In this document: in pieces, positions 18,855 through 29,151 of the stretch
Layout: each line of letters begins with the position of its first letter
Numbering within the stretch: position 1 is the stretch's first letter
Assembly: GCA_009921165.1 (NCBI GenBank)
Contig: RFYI01000009.1
Span: 1 to 37,760 of the forward strand
Reading direction: 5' to 3'
DNA: 37,760 bases
Origin: Actinomycetota bacterium
GTDB taxonomy: Bacteria > Actinomycetota > Actinomycetes > Actinomycetales > Microbacteriaceae
Made by a program: the position numbers and the translations under genes
Notes under the pieces: model-generated
Database searches by the model: none
Told to the model about the DNA's origin: nothing
Seen by the model: the letters and a program-made list of their open reading frames with translations, nothing else

Positions 18855-19112
18855 CTAGTTCTGTGTACCAAACTTCTTGTAACGCGCGTTGAAGCGCTCA
18901 ACACGACCAGCTGAGTCGAGGATACGCTGCTTACCTGTGTAGAACGGGTGTGATGCTGAAGAGATTTCAACATCGAAAACTGGGTAGGAGTTTCCGTCTT
19001 CCCACTCGATGGTCTTATTGCTAGTCACGGTTGAACGTGTCAAGAATGCAACGCCAGAAGCAAGATCGCGGAAAACAATTGCTTCATACTTAGGGTGGAT
19101 GTCAGCCTTCAT
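18855..19112 (-). CDS. rpmE2: 50S ribosomal protein L31 type B (zinc-independent form)
   Basis: '[29 protein letters not shown]...[38 protein letters not shown]'; lacks the CxxC ligands of type A. Start placed at MKADIHP rather than the ORF-track TTG at 19127. Confidence 0.94.
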   Translation of the reverse strand: MKADIHPKYEAIVFRDLASGVAFLTRSTVTSNKTIEWEDGNSYPVFDVEISSASHPFYTGKQRILDSAGRVERFNARYKKFGTQN

Positions 19113-19197
19113 AAGGAAATCTTTCAATTCAAATGGGATTCGGTGCTCTTAGCACCAGTTAGCAACTATACCAGAGCCTGGGGTTCTTATCCAGAGC

Positions 19198-19980
19198 CTA
19201 TTTGGCTCTAACGGCAAATCTACCTGCTAACAGGACTACTTCAAGCCGCAATCCGTAGGCTTCGCTTAGCTTTTCGGTGGTTAAAGTTGAATTTATTGGT
19301 CCAGCAGCGATAATTTTTCCTTCGTTGAGAACTAATGCATGGGTGAAGCCAACCGGGATCTCCTCCAAGTGATGAGTAACCATAATGATTGCCGGCGCTC
19401 CGGGATGAGACGCATATCCCCCCAAAATCTTGATAGTTGCTTCCCTAGAGCCAATATCAAGGCTGGCAACAGGTTCATCTAGGAGCAATAGTTCTGGATC
19501 TGGCATTACTGCTCGGGCTATTTGAGTTCTTTTGCGCTCCCCATCGCTAAGCGTTCCAAAAGCTCTGTCTGCATATTCATCTAAATGCCACTCGGTGAGA
19601 ACTCGTCTAGCACGGCGTTCATCAACGTCATCGTATTTCTCTTTGAAACGCCCGGTAATGGCATAGCTGGCAGTCATTACTGCATCTAAAACTGTTTCTG
19701 AATTGGGGATTCGGTTCGCGATTGCTGTCGATGCAAATCCCACTCTGGTTCTGATGTCAAAAACGTTAACCTCACCCAGCGCTTCGTCAAGAACACGTGC
19801 TTTCCCCGAACTCGGCTGTATTTGTGCCGCGGCTATTTTTAAAAGAGTAGTTTTACCTGCTCCATTAGGGCCGACTATTACCCAACGCTCGTTATCTTGA
19901 ACCTTCCAGGTAATCTCATCAAGGATTTTTTTACCTGCTCGGCTCACCGAAACGTTTTCTAGCGATAGCACTTCATTCAT
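19198..19980 (-). CDS. ABC transporter ATP-binding protein (stand-alone)
   Basis: Walker A 'GPNGAGKTTLLK', signature 'LSDGERKRTQIARAV', Walker B 'LLLLDEPVASLD'. Confidence 0.9.
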   Translation of the reverse strand: MNEVLSLENVSVSRAGKKILDEITWKVQDNERWVIVGPNGAGKTTLLKIAAAQIQPSSGKARVLDEALGEVNVFDIRTRVGFASTAIANRIPNSETVLDAVMTASYAITGRFKEKYDDVDERRARRVLTEWHLDEYADRAFGTLSDGERKRTQIARAVMPDPELLLLDEPVASLDIGSREATIKILGGYASHPGAPAIIMVTHHLEEIPVGFTHALVLNEGKIIAAGPINSTLTTEKLSEAYGLRLEVVLLAGRFAVRAK

Positions 19981-20078
19981 AGATTTTCAGCCTAAGCGAA
20001 TCTCTTTACCTAGTGCTGTTATGACACTCAAAGGGCATGTGTGCAGCTCGGGCAACGTTTAGGCAATAAAGTTTCCTT

Positions 20079-20726
20079 ATGACCTCGACCAGCCTATGCC
20101 GCATGCTTGTGGTTTTCGATGTCGATTCAACTTTGATTCAGGACGAAGTTATTGAGCTTTTGGCCGATTGCGCCGGGAAGCGTGCTGAAGTGTCCGAAGT
20201 CACTGAACGGGCAATGCGAGGTGAGCTTGATTTCACGGGAAGTCTGAAAGCAAGAGTCATTTCTCTCAAAGGTTTACCTGACACAGTGATCCAGGACACT
20301 CTCGAGAAAATTACTATCACCAAAGGTGCGAAAGAGTTAATCCAAGCCATACACAGTGCAGGCGGTAAGGTCGCAGCAGTTTCAGGAGGTTTTACTCAAC
20401 TACTCGAGCCCCTGGCTAGAGAACTTAATCTTGATTACTATCGTGCAAACCAACTCGAAATTCTGGACGGAAATCTAACCGGTTTAGTTACCGGTCCCAT
20501 AATCGATAAACCGGCGAAAGCTCAGGCCCTTACTGAATGGGCTAAGGAATTAGGCCTGAGTTTACAAAGAACAATAGCGGTTGGTGACGGCGCTAACGAT
20601 CTTGACATGATGCATATTGCGGGCCTGAGCATAGGTTTTAATGCAAAACCTAGGGTTAGAAAAGCTGCTGATATTTTGATCTTTAGCAACGACCTAAGTG
20701 AAGCTATCGGACTGCTCGGCCTCTAG
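20079..20726 (+). CDS. serB: Phosphoserine phosphatase (HAD family)
   Basis: 'VVFDVDSTLIQDEVIELLADCAG', 'VAAVSGGFTQLLEPLA', 'IAVGDGANDLDMM'. Confidence 0.92.
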   Translation: MTSTSLCRMLVVFDVDSTLIQDEVIELLADCAGKRAEVSEVTERAMRGELDFTGSLKARVISLKGLPDTVIQDTLEKITITKGAKELIQAIHSAGGKVAAVSGGFTQLLEPLARELNLDYYRANQLEILDGNLTGLVTGPIIDKPAKAQALTEWAKELGLSLQRTIAVGDGANDLDMMHIAGLSIGFNAKPRVRKAADILIFSNDLSEAIGLLGL

Positions 20727-21490
20727 TGGCCTGTTGAATGCAAGCCACCATCAACGTGAATAATTTCTCCCGTTGTCTTTGGGAACCAGTCACTTAGTAG
20801 TGCAACAATTCCTCTTGCGGCAGGTTCGGTGTCGGCAAGTTCCCAGTGCAATGGAGCTCTGTCTACCCAGATGTCTTCCATACTAGAAAAACCAGGGATA
20901 CTCTTACCCGCAGGAGTTCTAAGCGGTCCAGCAGAAATTAGATTAACTCTTATTCCATCTTTACCAAGATATCTAGCGAGATAGCGCGAAGTAGATTCGA
21001 AGGCAGCCTTAGCAACACCCATCCAGTCGTATACCGGCCATGAAACGCTAGCGTCAAAAGTTAGACCAGCGATGGATGCGCCTTCACGAAGAATTGGTTT
21101 AGCTGCCATAGTGATTGATTTCAATGAATAGGCCGATACCTGAATAGCAGTTGAGACATCTGGCCACTCGGTTTCAAGGAAGTTTCCTCCAAGAGCAGTG
21201 CCGGGAGCGAATGCGATTGCGTGAACTATGCCATCAAGGTACGGAAGGTGTTCTAACACACGGGCAGGCAGTGCGGCGAGATCCTCATCATTGGTTGCAT
21301 CCAGTTCGATTACCGCGCAAGGTTTAGGAAGACGCAAAGCGATCTTCTCTGTGATTGCCATCATTCTTCCGTAGGAAGAAAGGATGATGTCCGCGCCTTG
21401 TTCTTGGGCAAGACGTGCAACAGCAAAAGCGATAGACGCCTCGGTTAGTACACCGGTGATTAGAAGTTTCTTACCCTCGAGGATTCCCAT
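20723..21490 (-). CDS. fabI: Enoyl-[acyl-carrier-protein] reductase (NADH), FabI/InhA type
   Basis: 'MGILEGKKLLITGVLTEASIAFAVARLAQEQGA', Y-x6-K 'YDWMGVAKAAFES', 'RVNLISAGPLRTPAGKSIPGF'. Confidence 0.94.
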   Translation of the reverse strand: MGILEGKKLLITGVLTEASIAFAVARLAQEQGADIILSSYGRMMAITEKIALRLPKPCAVIELDATNDEDLAALPARVLEHLPYLDGIVHAIAFAPGTALGGNFLETEWPDVSTAIQVSAYSLKSITMAAKPILREGASIAGLTFDASVSWPVYDWMGVAKAAFESTSRYLARYLGKDGIRVNLISAGPLRTPAGKSIPGFSSMEDIWVDRAPLHWELADTEPAARGIVALLSDWFPKTTGEIIHVDGGLHSTGH

Positions 21491-21559
21491 TATTTAGTCT
21501 TTCCGTTATTTATTTAGTTTCCATGAAATATTCTGCCAGCCAGAGGGCGATTTTAGGCG

Positions 21560-22669
<1,110 letters not shown>

Positions 22670-22680
<11 letters not shown>

Positions 22681-23470
22681 GTTACAAGGTTTGTCTAGAT
22701 GGCTAACCTGGCTAGCCATGGCGATAATTTTTAGCATTGCTTGCTGGTTCTTATCGCAATGGCAGTTTTCGAGGCAACAAGAAGTAAGCGACACAAACAG
22801 ACTCATTGAACAGAACTACAATTCAAAGCCTGTTGCTCTAGAAGAACTCTTGTTACCAACAACTTCATGGAATAAAGATTACGAATACCGCAGGGCCATT
22901 GTCTCGGGCAAATATTTGACAGAAAACCAGTTCTTAGTTCGTAATAGACCAAATGAAGGCAACCCGGGCTTTTTACAACTCTCGGCATTCGAAACTGACG
23001 GTGGATCAGTAATCTGGGTGGAACGTGGTTGGCTACCAACAGGATCGAAAACAGATAGACCAGATCATGTTCCAGTTACTGACACAATTCATCGACAACT
23101 AGTTCTTCTACTTAGACCCGCTGAACCAAAACTAGATAGAACCGCTCCTCCAGGTCAATTACCAAGTATCGATTTACGAACAGCGAGTAGTTCTCTGACT
23201 TCAAATAAGGTTTACGACCTAGCTTATGGAAGATTGGTTTCTGAATCTCCAGTCGCAGATCGAGGGTTGATGATGCCTAAGCCAGAACTTAACGATGGCA
23301 ACCATCTCAGTTATGCACTCCAATGGCTTTTGTTTGCTTTGATGGCATTCGGTGCTGTGTTCTGGAGTATCAATCAGGATCGCAGAAGACGTTCAGGTTT
23401 AGAGCCAAAAAAAGTTAACTTCCTCACAAAAGATTCAGACGCTGAGGCGGAAGACAAAATACTTGGATAA
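22670..23470 (+). CDS. SURF1-family protein (cytochrome oxidase biogenesis)
   Basis: 'FWLSQWQFSRQ'-type N-terminus, 'GKYLTENQFLVRNRPNEGNPGFLQLSAFETDGGSVIWVERGWLPTG', C-terminal TM 'HLSYALQWLLFALMAFGAVFW'. Start at MKSKLQG overlaps DUF3099 by 11 nt. Confidence 0.9.
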
Positions 23471-23474
23471 AAAA

Positions 23475-23505
23475 ATATTGGCCAAACCTAAGGCTTGACC
23501 AATAT
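23475..23505. terminator. Bidirectional intrinsic terminator between SURF1 and the rhodopsin gene
   Basis: ATATTGGcCAA ... TTGaCCAATAT inverted repeat; the minus strand continues into a 7-T tract (serving the rhodopsin gene). Confidence 0.85.
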
Positions 23506-23520
23506 CTTGTTTTCGAATTC

Positions 23521-24225
23521 TTACTTGACGGCTTTTAGTGCCACAATTCCAAAGCCAACTTTGTTCACAATATCTGCAATAACGTAAATTATTGCTGCAA
23601 TACAGATAGAGAGTTCGATTGTCTTTGCATCGGTTCCGTTGAGTTCTAGGAACTCTTGAATAGCTGTGCCGATTGGGTAAATTGCCCAACCGAAGATAAC
23701 AAACTTCTTCATGTTGTTTACTGCCTTCTTTACTTGCGCTGAACCTTTTGTGGCTTTTAGCTTCCAAATTGTGTAAGCGATGTAAACCCAAGCAAGTGAT
23801 GAGATTACGAAGTTCACATAGTTTCCAACTGATCCAACTGAACCAATTTCACCGAAGTAGCCGGTAATAACCATGACGATATCGGCAAGTACTAGTCGGT
23901 AGGCAGTTCCCTTAGCGGCTCCAGCAAGAGTTGCGATAACTCCAAATTCAATTAGAAGCAGAGGCGTGGTGAGAACCCAGTCCAGATACCTAACTGGCAT
24001 TGTCGCGCCAATGTGAGCGGCGTCCGTAACACCTGGGAAAGCAACGATGTCTTTCATCTGCCAATACATGATGGCCGCGATGAATGTAATCAAAGCCGCA
24101 TACGTGGCTGTAGCGCGGTGCTCCGGCTTTAGCTCATTTCGCTCCAAAACAAAATAAAAGGTTCCAGCTGCCATAGCAACGAAACCCAACATGAAAAGTG
24201 CCTGTGTAATTGAAACTAGATCCAT
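23521..24225 (-). CDS. Microbial (type 1) rhodopsin, predicted outward proton pump, proteorhodopsin/actinorhodopsin-like
   Basis: Seven TM segments; helix C 'RYLDWVLTTPLLLIE' (D-T-E triad, Leu at the spectral tuning position), helix F 'FGWAIYPIG', helix G Schiff-base Lys in 'VIADIVNKVGFG'. Confidence 0.96.
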   Translation of the reverse strand: MDLVSITQALFMLGFVAMAAGTFYFVLERNELKPEHRATATYAALITFIAAIMYWQMKDIVAFPGVTDAAHIGATMPVRYLDWVLTTPLLLIEFGVIATLAGAAKGTAYRLVLADIVMVITGYFGEIGSVGSVGNYVNFVISSLAWVYIAYTIWKLKATKGSAQVKKAVNNMKKFVIFGWAIYPIGTAIQEFLELNGTDAKTIELSICIAAIIYVIADIVNKVGFGIVALKAVK

Positions 24226-24245
24226 TGGTTAATCCTTTCAAGATA

Positions 24246-24275
24246 CCTATACCAAGATTATTGCCACAGTGTCAA
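24246..24275 (-). promoter_or_regulatory. Sigma70-type promoter of the rhodopsin gene
   Basis: On the minus strand: perfect -35 TTGACA, 18-nt spacer, -10 TATAGG, followed by SD-like AAAGGA ~7 nt before ATG. Confidence 0.75.
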
Positions 24276-24283
24276 AAATGACC

Positions 24284-25882
24284 TTAGGACAAAACGATTA
24301 AGTCTCTATATCCTTCATTCCAAAGATCCTCTTGACCATCTGGCATAACCAGAACTCGTTCCGGATTTAGAGCGTCAACAGCCCCAACATCATGGGAGAC
24401 AAGTACTACTGCACCGCTAAAAGAAGCTAGAGCTTTCAAGATCTCTTCACGGCTAGCAGGATCCAAGTTATTTGTTGGCTCGTCAAGGAGCAATACATTT
24501 GCTCTCGATACCACAAGGGAGGCAAGCGCCAGCCTAGTCTTTTCGCCACCGCTTAGAACGGATGCAGGCTTATCGACGTCATCACCTGAGAATAAGAAGG
24601 AGCCCAGAACTTTTCTTGAATCGGTGTCATTCAGTTCTGGAGCTGCTGATTGCATGTTCTGAAGCACTGTTTTATTCACATCTAGAGTTTCATGCTCTTG
24701 GGCATAGTAGCCAATTTTCAAACCATGACCTGGGTCTATTGTTCCGGTATCCGGATCCTCAATACCGCCGAGAATGCGCAAAAGCGTTGTCTTACCTGCA
24801 CCGTTCAAGCCAATAATTACCACTCTTGAACCTCTATCAACCGCTAAATCAACTGCAGTAAATATTTCTAACGAACCATAACTCTTACTTAGGTTGTGTG
24901 CAAATAATGGAGTCTTACCACAGGACTGTGGATCAGGGAATCTAATATTCGCAACTCTATCTTTTTCACGAACATCATCCAACGAACTCAGAAGTTTTTC
25001 AGCTCGTCTAGCCATCTGATGAGCAGCTGATGCCTTAGATGCCTTAGCGCCGAATTTTGCAGCTTGCAACTGCAATACGCTAGCCTTCTTCTCGGCTGTT
25101 GCTCTTTCTCTTTTGCGACGTTCTTCATCCGATTCACGCTGTTTGAGATATGAGCGCCAGCCCATGTTATAAATGTCGATAACCCCGCGATTGGCATCAA
25201 GGTAGAAGACTCGATTCACTGTTTCTTCAACGATGTTGATATCGTGACTGATTACAATCAAGCCGCCGGGATAGTTCTTGAGAAACTCTCTTAGCCAAAC
25301 TATGCTGTCGGCGTCTAGGTGGTTTGTTGGTTCGTCCAAAATCATCGTGGTTGCACTTGAAAAAAGAATTCGAGCGAGCTCAATTCTTCTCCTTTGCCCA
25401 CCCGATAGAGTTCCAATAGGTTGGCTCAATACATTAGGTTTGAGCCCAAGGTTACTTGCAATGGAAGCCGCTTCGGCTTCAGCAGCATATCCTCCGTTTG
25501 CTTCAAATTGCGCCTCTAATTTCTCGTAACGAGCCATCGCGGCGTCATAAACCTTTTCATCGACTGAACCCATTTCTTCGCGAGTGGATTCCATCTTCTT
25601 GATGATGGTGCCTAATCCTCTGGCATTGAGAATACGATCACTAGCCAGCTCGTCAAGGTCACCAGTTCTTGGATCCTGGGGCAAATAGCCGATTTCACCG
25701 ATGCGCTCTATCGAGCCGCTACTGGCTGCAAAATCCCCTGCGATTACCTTGGTGAGGGTTGTTTTACCTGCTCCGTTGCGGCCAACAAGCCCAACTTTGT
25801 CGCCTTTGGAGACCTGAAAGTTCACCCCTGCCATTAACACCCTGGCACCTATGGTGATTTCTAGGTCACGCACGCTAATCAT
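24284..25882 (-). CDS. ABC-F family ATPase (ribosome-associated type)
   Basis: Two ABC domains: 'GRNGAGKTTLTK...LSGGQRRRIELARILFSSATTMILDEPTNHLD' and 'GLNGAGKTTLLR...LSGGEKTRLALASLVVSRANVLLLDEPTNNLD'; no TM segments. Confidence 0.94.
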   Translation of the reverse strand: MISVRDLEITIGARVLMAGVNFQVSKGDKVGLVGRNGAGKTTLTKVIAGDFAASSGSIERIGEIGYLPQDPRTGDLDELASDRILNARGLGTIIKKMESTREEMGSVDEKVYDAAMARYEKLEAQFEANGGYAAEAEAASIASNLGLKPNVLSQPIGTLSGGQRRRIELARILFSSATTMILDEPTNHLDADSIVWLREFLKNYPGGLIVISHDINIVEETVNRVFYLDANRGVIDIYNMGWRSYLKQRESDEERRKRERATAEKKASVLQLQAAKFGAKASKASAAHQMARRAEKLLSSLDDVREKDRVANIRFPDPQSCGKTPLFAHNLSKSYGSLEIFTAVDLAVDRGSRVVIIGLNGAGKTTLLRILGGIEDPDTGTIDPGHGLKIGYYAQEHETLDVNKTVLQNMQSAAPELNDTDSRKVLGSFLFSGDDVDKPASVLSGGEKTRLALASLVVSRANVLLLDEPTNNLDPASREEILKALASFSGAVVLVSHDVGAVDALNPERVLVMPDGQEDLWNEGYRDLIVLS

Positions 25883-25980
25883 GTTGCTCCAATTGGGGGG
25901 TGCGATTAATAAGAAAGATGTTGCTGGTTCGCTCTACTACCCTACAATTAAGAAAACACCAGAAGCACGAAAGGCAAATC

Positions 25981-26565
25981 TTGAGCATCGCCCAATCAAA
26001 CAAAATCACCCTGGTAGATAGAGTCATCCCTCGTAGTTTCGTTGGAGACATAATTTTGGTTCTAGCTGGCGTCCTGCTGACTGCATTGTCAGCTCAAATT
26101 CAGATTCCAGCGAACCCAGTGCCTTTTACTTTCCAAACTTTTGCTGTCTTAGTTATCGGTGCAACTTACGGGGCGACCCGTGGGGCAATCACCATGAGCT
26201 CTTATGCAATTCTTGGGCTACTAGGTTTGCCAGTTTTTGCTGATTGGTCAGCAGGGCCGCAGATCATTTTCGGTGCGACAGGTGGATTCATTATTGGATT
26301 CATATTTGCTGCTGCTCTAACCGGACGCCTAGCTGAACTCAACTGGTCTTCTCACTTTGCAAAAATGTTCGCAAGCTTCGCACTTGGCTCGGTAGTTATC
26401 TACTCTTTAGGTATTCCGGTACTAGCTATGACGGCTTTTGGTTCAGATCTAGTTGGAGCGACAACATACATGTTGCCTTACTTACTTTGGGATGCGGTCA
26501 AGGCAGTGCTAGCTGCTGCTCTCATTCCAAGCGCCTGGTTGTTAGTCAAGAAAATCAAAGGCTAA
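25981..26565 (+). CDS. bioY: Biotin transporter S component BioY
   Basis: 'ALSAQIQIPANPVPFTFQTFAVLVIGATYGATRGAITMSSYAILGLLGLPVFADWSAG', 'GATGGFIIGFIFAAALTGRLAE'. Start likely at TTG 25981 or nearby; the ORF track extends to 25900. Confidence 0.93.
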   Translation: MSIAQSNKITLVDRVIPRSFVGDIILVLAGVLLTALSAQIQIPANPVPFTFQTFAVLVIGATYGATRGAITMSSYAILGLLGLPVFADWSAGPQIIFGATGGFIIGFIFAAALTGRLAELNWSSHFAKMFASFALGSVVIYSLGIPVLAMTAFGSDLVGATTYMLPYLLWDAVKAVLAAALIPSAWLLVKKIKG

Positions 26566-26891
26566 ATAGCAAAACCTATTGCGCGCATCTGTTCTTTACC
26601 GTCATCGGTAATTAGTTCAGGGCCCCACGGTGGCATCCAGACCCAGTTGATTCTAAATGCTTCAACTACGCCATCTAAAGCCATGCCCATTTGCTCTTCA
26701 ATGACATCAGTTAGCGGACAGCCTGCTGAAGTTAGGGTCATGTGAATCAAAAGAGACTCATCTTCTGCCTTCTTCAAGTCATAGATCAAACCAAGGTCAA
26801 CAATGTTGACACCAATCTCAGGGTCAATGACCTCCTTGATAGCTTCAAGAATCTGGTCGTATCGCTCCGGGCTTAGCTCTATTTCAGTCAA
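26562..26891 (-). CDS. DUF59 / metal-sulfur cluster assembly factor (SufT-like)
   Basis: 'AIKEVIDPEIGVNIVDLGLIYDL', 'MTLTSAGCPLTDVIEEQM', 'WMPPWGPELITDDGKEQMRAIGF'. Confidence 0.93.
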   Translation of the reverse strand: MTEIELSPERYDQILEAIKEVIDPEIGVNIVDLGLIYDLKKAEDESLLIHMTLTSAGCPLTDVIEEQMGMALDGVVEAFRINWVWMPPWGPELITDDGKEQMRAIGFAI

Positions 26892-26894
26892 CTA

Positions 26895-27647
26895 TTAAGC
26901 CTTAACATATCGGTCGTAACCTTCAGCTTCAAGACGATCAGCAAGTTCTGCTCCACCTTGTTCAGCAACCTTACCGTCAACAAATACGTGAACGAAGTCA
27001 GGCTTGATGTATTTCAAAATTCGGGTGTAGTGAGTAATTAACAGAACACCCAAGTCGTTAGCGGTGTGTGCTCTATTTACACCTTCAGAAACAATCTTTA
27101 GGGCATCAACATCCAAACCAGAGTCCGTTTCATCTAGCACCGCAAAGCGAGGCTTTAGCAGTTCCATTTGAAGAATCTCGTGGCGTTTCTTTTCTCCTCC
27201 AGAGAAACCTTCATTTACATTTCTCTCAGAGAAGGTTGGATCCATCTTTAGGTTGTCCATTGACTCGCGAACTTCTTTTATCCAAGTGCGAAGCGCAGGC
27301 GCTTCACCAGTGATTGCTGTTTTAGCAGTTCTAAGGAAGTTAGACACTGAAACTCCAGGAATCTCTACCGGGTATTGCATCGCCAAGAACAGACCAGCCC
27401 TGGCTCTCTCATCAACGCTCATCTCAAGCACGTTTTCACCATCTAGCAGGATTTCACCATCAGTTACCTGATATTTCGGGTGGCCAGCAATTGAGTAAGC
27501 CAGCGTCGACTTACCTGAACCGTTAGGACCCATCACAGCGTGGATTTCACCACTACGAATAGTTAGGTCAACACCCTTAAGAATTCCTTTAGTTCCCTGG
27601 TCAGTGTCAACACTTACATGCAGGTTTTTGATTTGCAGAATTGCCAT
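26895..27647 (-). CDS. sufC: Fe-S cluster assembly ATPase SufC
   Basis: '[24 protein letters not shown]', '[43 protein letters not shown]'. Confidence 0.97.
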   Translation of the reverse strand: MAILQIKNLHVSVDTDQGTKGILKGVDLTIRSGEIHAVMGPNGSGKSTLAYSIAGHPKYQVTDGEILLDGENVLEMSVDERARAGLFLAMQYPVEIPGVSVSNFLRTAKTAITGEAPALRTWIKEVRESMDNLKMDPTFSERNVNEGFSGGEKKRHEILQMELLKPRFAVLDETDSGLDVDALKIVSEGVNRAHTANDLGVLLITHYTRILKYIKPDFVHVFVDGKVAEQGGAELADRLEAEGYDRYVKA

Positions 27648-27665
27648 TATATTTTTCCTTTTGGC

Positions 27666-27980
27666 CTAAGCCTGATCGTATTCAATGAAAACTTCACCGT
27701 TATCTACCAGAACCTCATAAACGGCAACTGGCTCGTAGGCTGGAAGGCTAAGAGGTGCACCTGTTTCAAGCGAGAACTTAGCTCCGTGAGCCCAGCACTC
27801 TATAGTGTCGTTATCAACAAAACCTTCGCTCAAAGATATCTCTCCATGAGAACATTTGTCATCCATGGCATGAATTTCTCCATTAGGTGTGTGAACAATC
27901 GCTATAGCGTGGTCACCAATCTTCACTCTGATGGCGCGTCCTGGTTTGATGTCGCTGACATTACAAATTCTTAGGGACAT
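27666..27980 (-). CDS. Non-heme Rieske 2Fe-2S ferredoxin
   Basis: 'DDKCSHGEISLSEG' and 'ECWAHGAKFSLETGAPLSLPAYEPV' Rieske C-x-H ... C-x2-H ligands; sits between sufD and sufC. Confidence 0.93.
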   Translation of the reverse strand: MSLRICNVSDIKPGRAIRVKIGDHAIAIVHTPNGEIHAMDDKCSHGEISLSEGFVDNDTIECWAHGAKFSLETGAPLSLPAYEPVAVYEVLVDNGEVFIEYDQA

Positions 27981-27981
27981 A

Positions 27982-29151
27982 TCAACTCCTGCCTAACTTA
28001 TCTTCAAGGACTGACGTCATTCGTTCAATTACATCCTCCACGCCTGTCCGCTGCAGAATATCAACTAAGAACCCTAAAACCACTAAACGACGAGCTTCGT
28101 CGACTGTGATTCCTCTTGCTTGTAAATAGAACAGTTGTTCATCATCAAATCTTCCCGAAGCACTTGCGTGTCCAGCACCTTCGATTTCACCAGTTTCGAT
28201 TTCTAGGTTCGGTACAGAATCTGCTCTAGCACCATCGGTTAGCAAGAGATTACGGTTCAGTTCATAAGTGTCAGTACCTTCAGCAACAACACGAATGAGG
28301 ACATCACCAATCCATACGGTGTGTGCCTTGTTGCCCTGAAGAGCGCCTTTGTAGGTAACTCTAGATTTACAGTTCGGTGCAGCGTGGTCGACGAAAGGCC
28401 TGTTTTCAATGTGCTGTCCGGCATCTGCAAAATAGACACCGTTCATTTCAACCTCTGCACCAGAGCCAGTAAAAGTGCTGACTGGAGTAATCCTCACAAG
28501 ATCTCCACCGAATGTTGCAACAGAGTGTTTCAGGTAAGAGCTACGACCAAGTCTTGAATAGTGGGCAGCAACATGCGACGAACCGCTCTCCCAATTCTGA
28601 ACCGAGACAAAGTTCAACTTAGCTTCGTCTTGAACATCGATTTCGATGTTTTCACCCAGAACACCAAGGCCACTGTGTTCAAGCACAATAGTTGCGTCAC
28701 TGAACTTGTTGGCCACAATTACTAAGTGCAGAGCACTCGCTGTGTTTGAAGATCCAACAATGTTGATTCTCAACGGCTCAACCAGAACAACATCCATAGC
28801 AATTTCAACAAGCAAAGTCTTGCTCGCATTTGTATAGGCTGCTGCGGCTACTCTGTCCTCAGGTAAACCGATTAGGCCAACCCTGCTATCTGTGCTTTCA
28901 ATCCAAGTGAATGTGACACCAGCAGTCTCAGCAAACTGAACTTCATTCTTGTATTCAGCAAGAACATCAGCATCAAGACCTTTCAGCGCAGATGAATCCA
29001 GATATCTCCAAAGATCCTGCCTCTGATCGATAGCTGCGAAGTCTGACACTGACTTGGATCGTGGACGATCGCTTCTAATTTGCAGAGGAACACCAGCCCC
29101 GTGGCTATGTTCAATTAGACCGTGTTGCACGTTTGCAGAAGAATCAGTCAT
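27982..29151 (-). CDS. sufD: Fe-S cluster assembly protein SufD
   Basis: 'NGVYFADAGQHIENRPFVDHAAPNCKSRVTYKGALQGNKAHTVWIGDVLI', '[27 protein letters not shown]'. Confidence 0.95.
   Translation of the reverse strand: MTDSSANVQHGLIEHSHGAGVPLQIRSDRPRSKSVSDFAAIDQRQDLWRYLDSSALKGLDADVLAEYKNEVQFAETAGVTFTWIESTDSRVGLIGLPEDRVAAAAYTNASKTLLVEIAMDVVLVEPLRINIVGSSNTASALHLVIVANKFSDATIVLEHSGLGVLGENIEIDVQDEAKLNFVSVQNWESGSSHVAAHYSRLGRSSYLKHSVATFGGDLVRITPVSTFTGSGAEVEMNGVYFADAGQHIENRPFVDHAAPNCKSRVTYKGALQGNKAHTVWIGDVLIRVVAEGTDTYELNRNLLLTDGARADSVPNLEIETGEIEGAGHASASGRFDDEQLFYLQARGITVDEARRLVVLGFLVDILQRTGVEDVIERMTSVLEDKLGRS

Noticed and set aside
23435-23791. 118-aa ORF overlapping the 3' end of the rhodopsin gene in another frame (minus strand)
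   Set aside because: Composition is Cys/Arg/Asn-rich and implausible; lies over the confident rhodopsin frame; shadow ORF.
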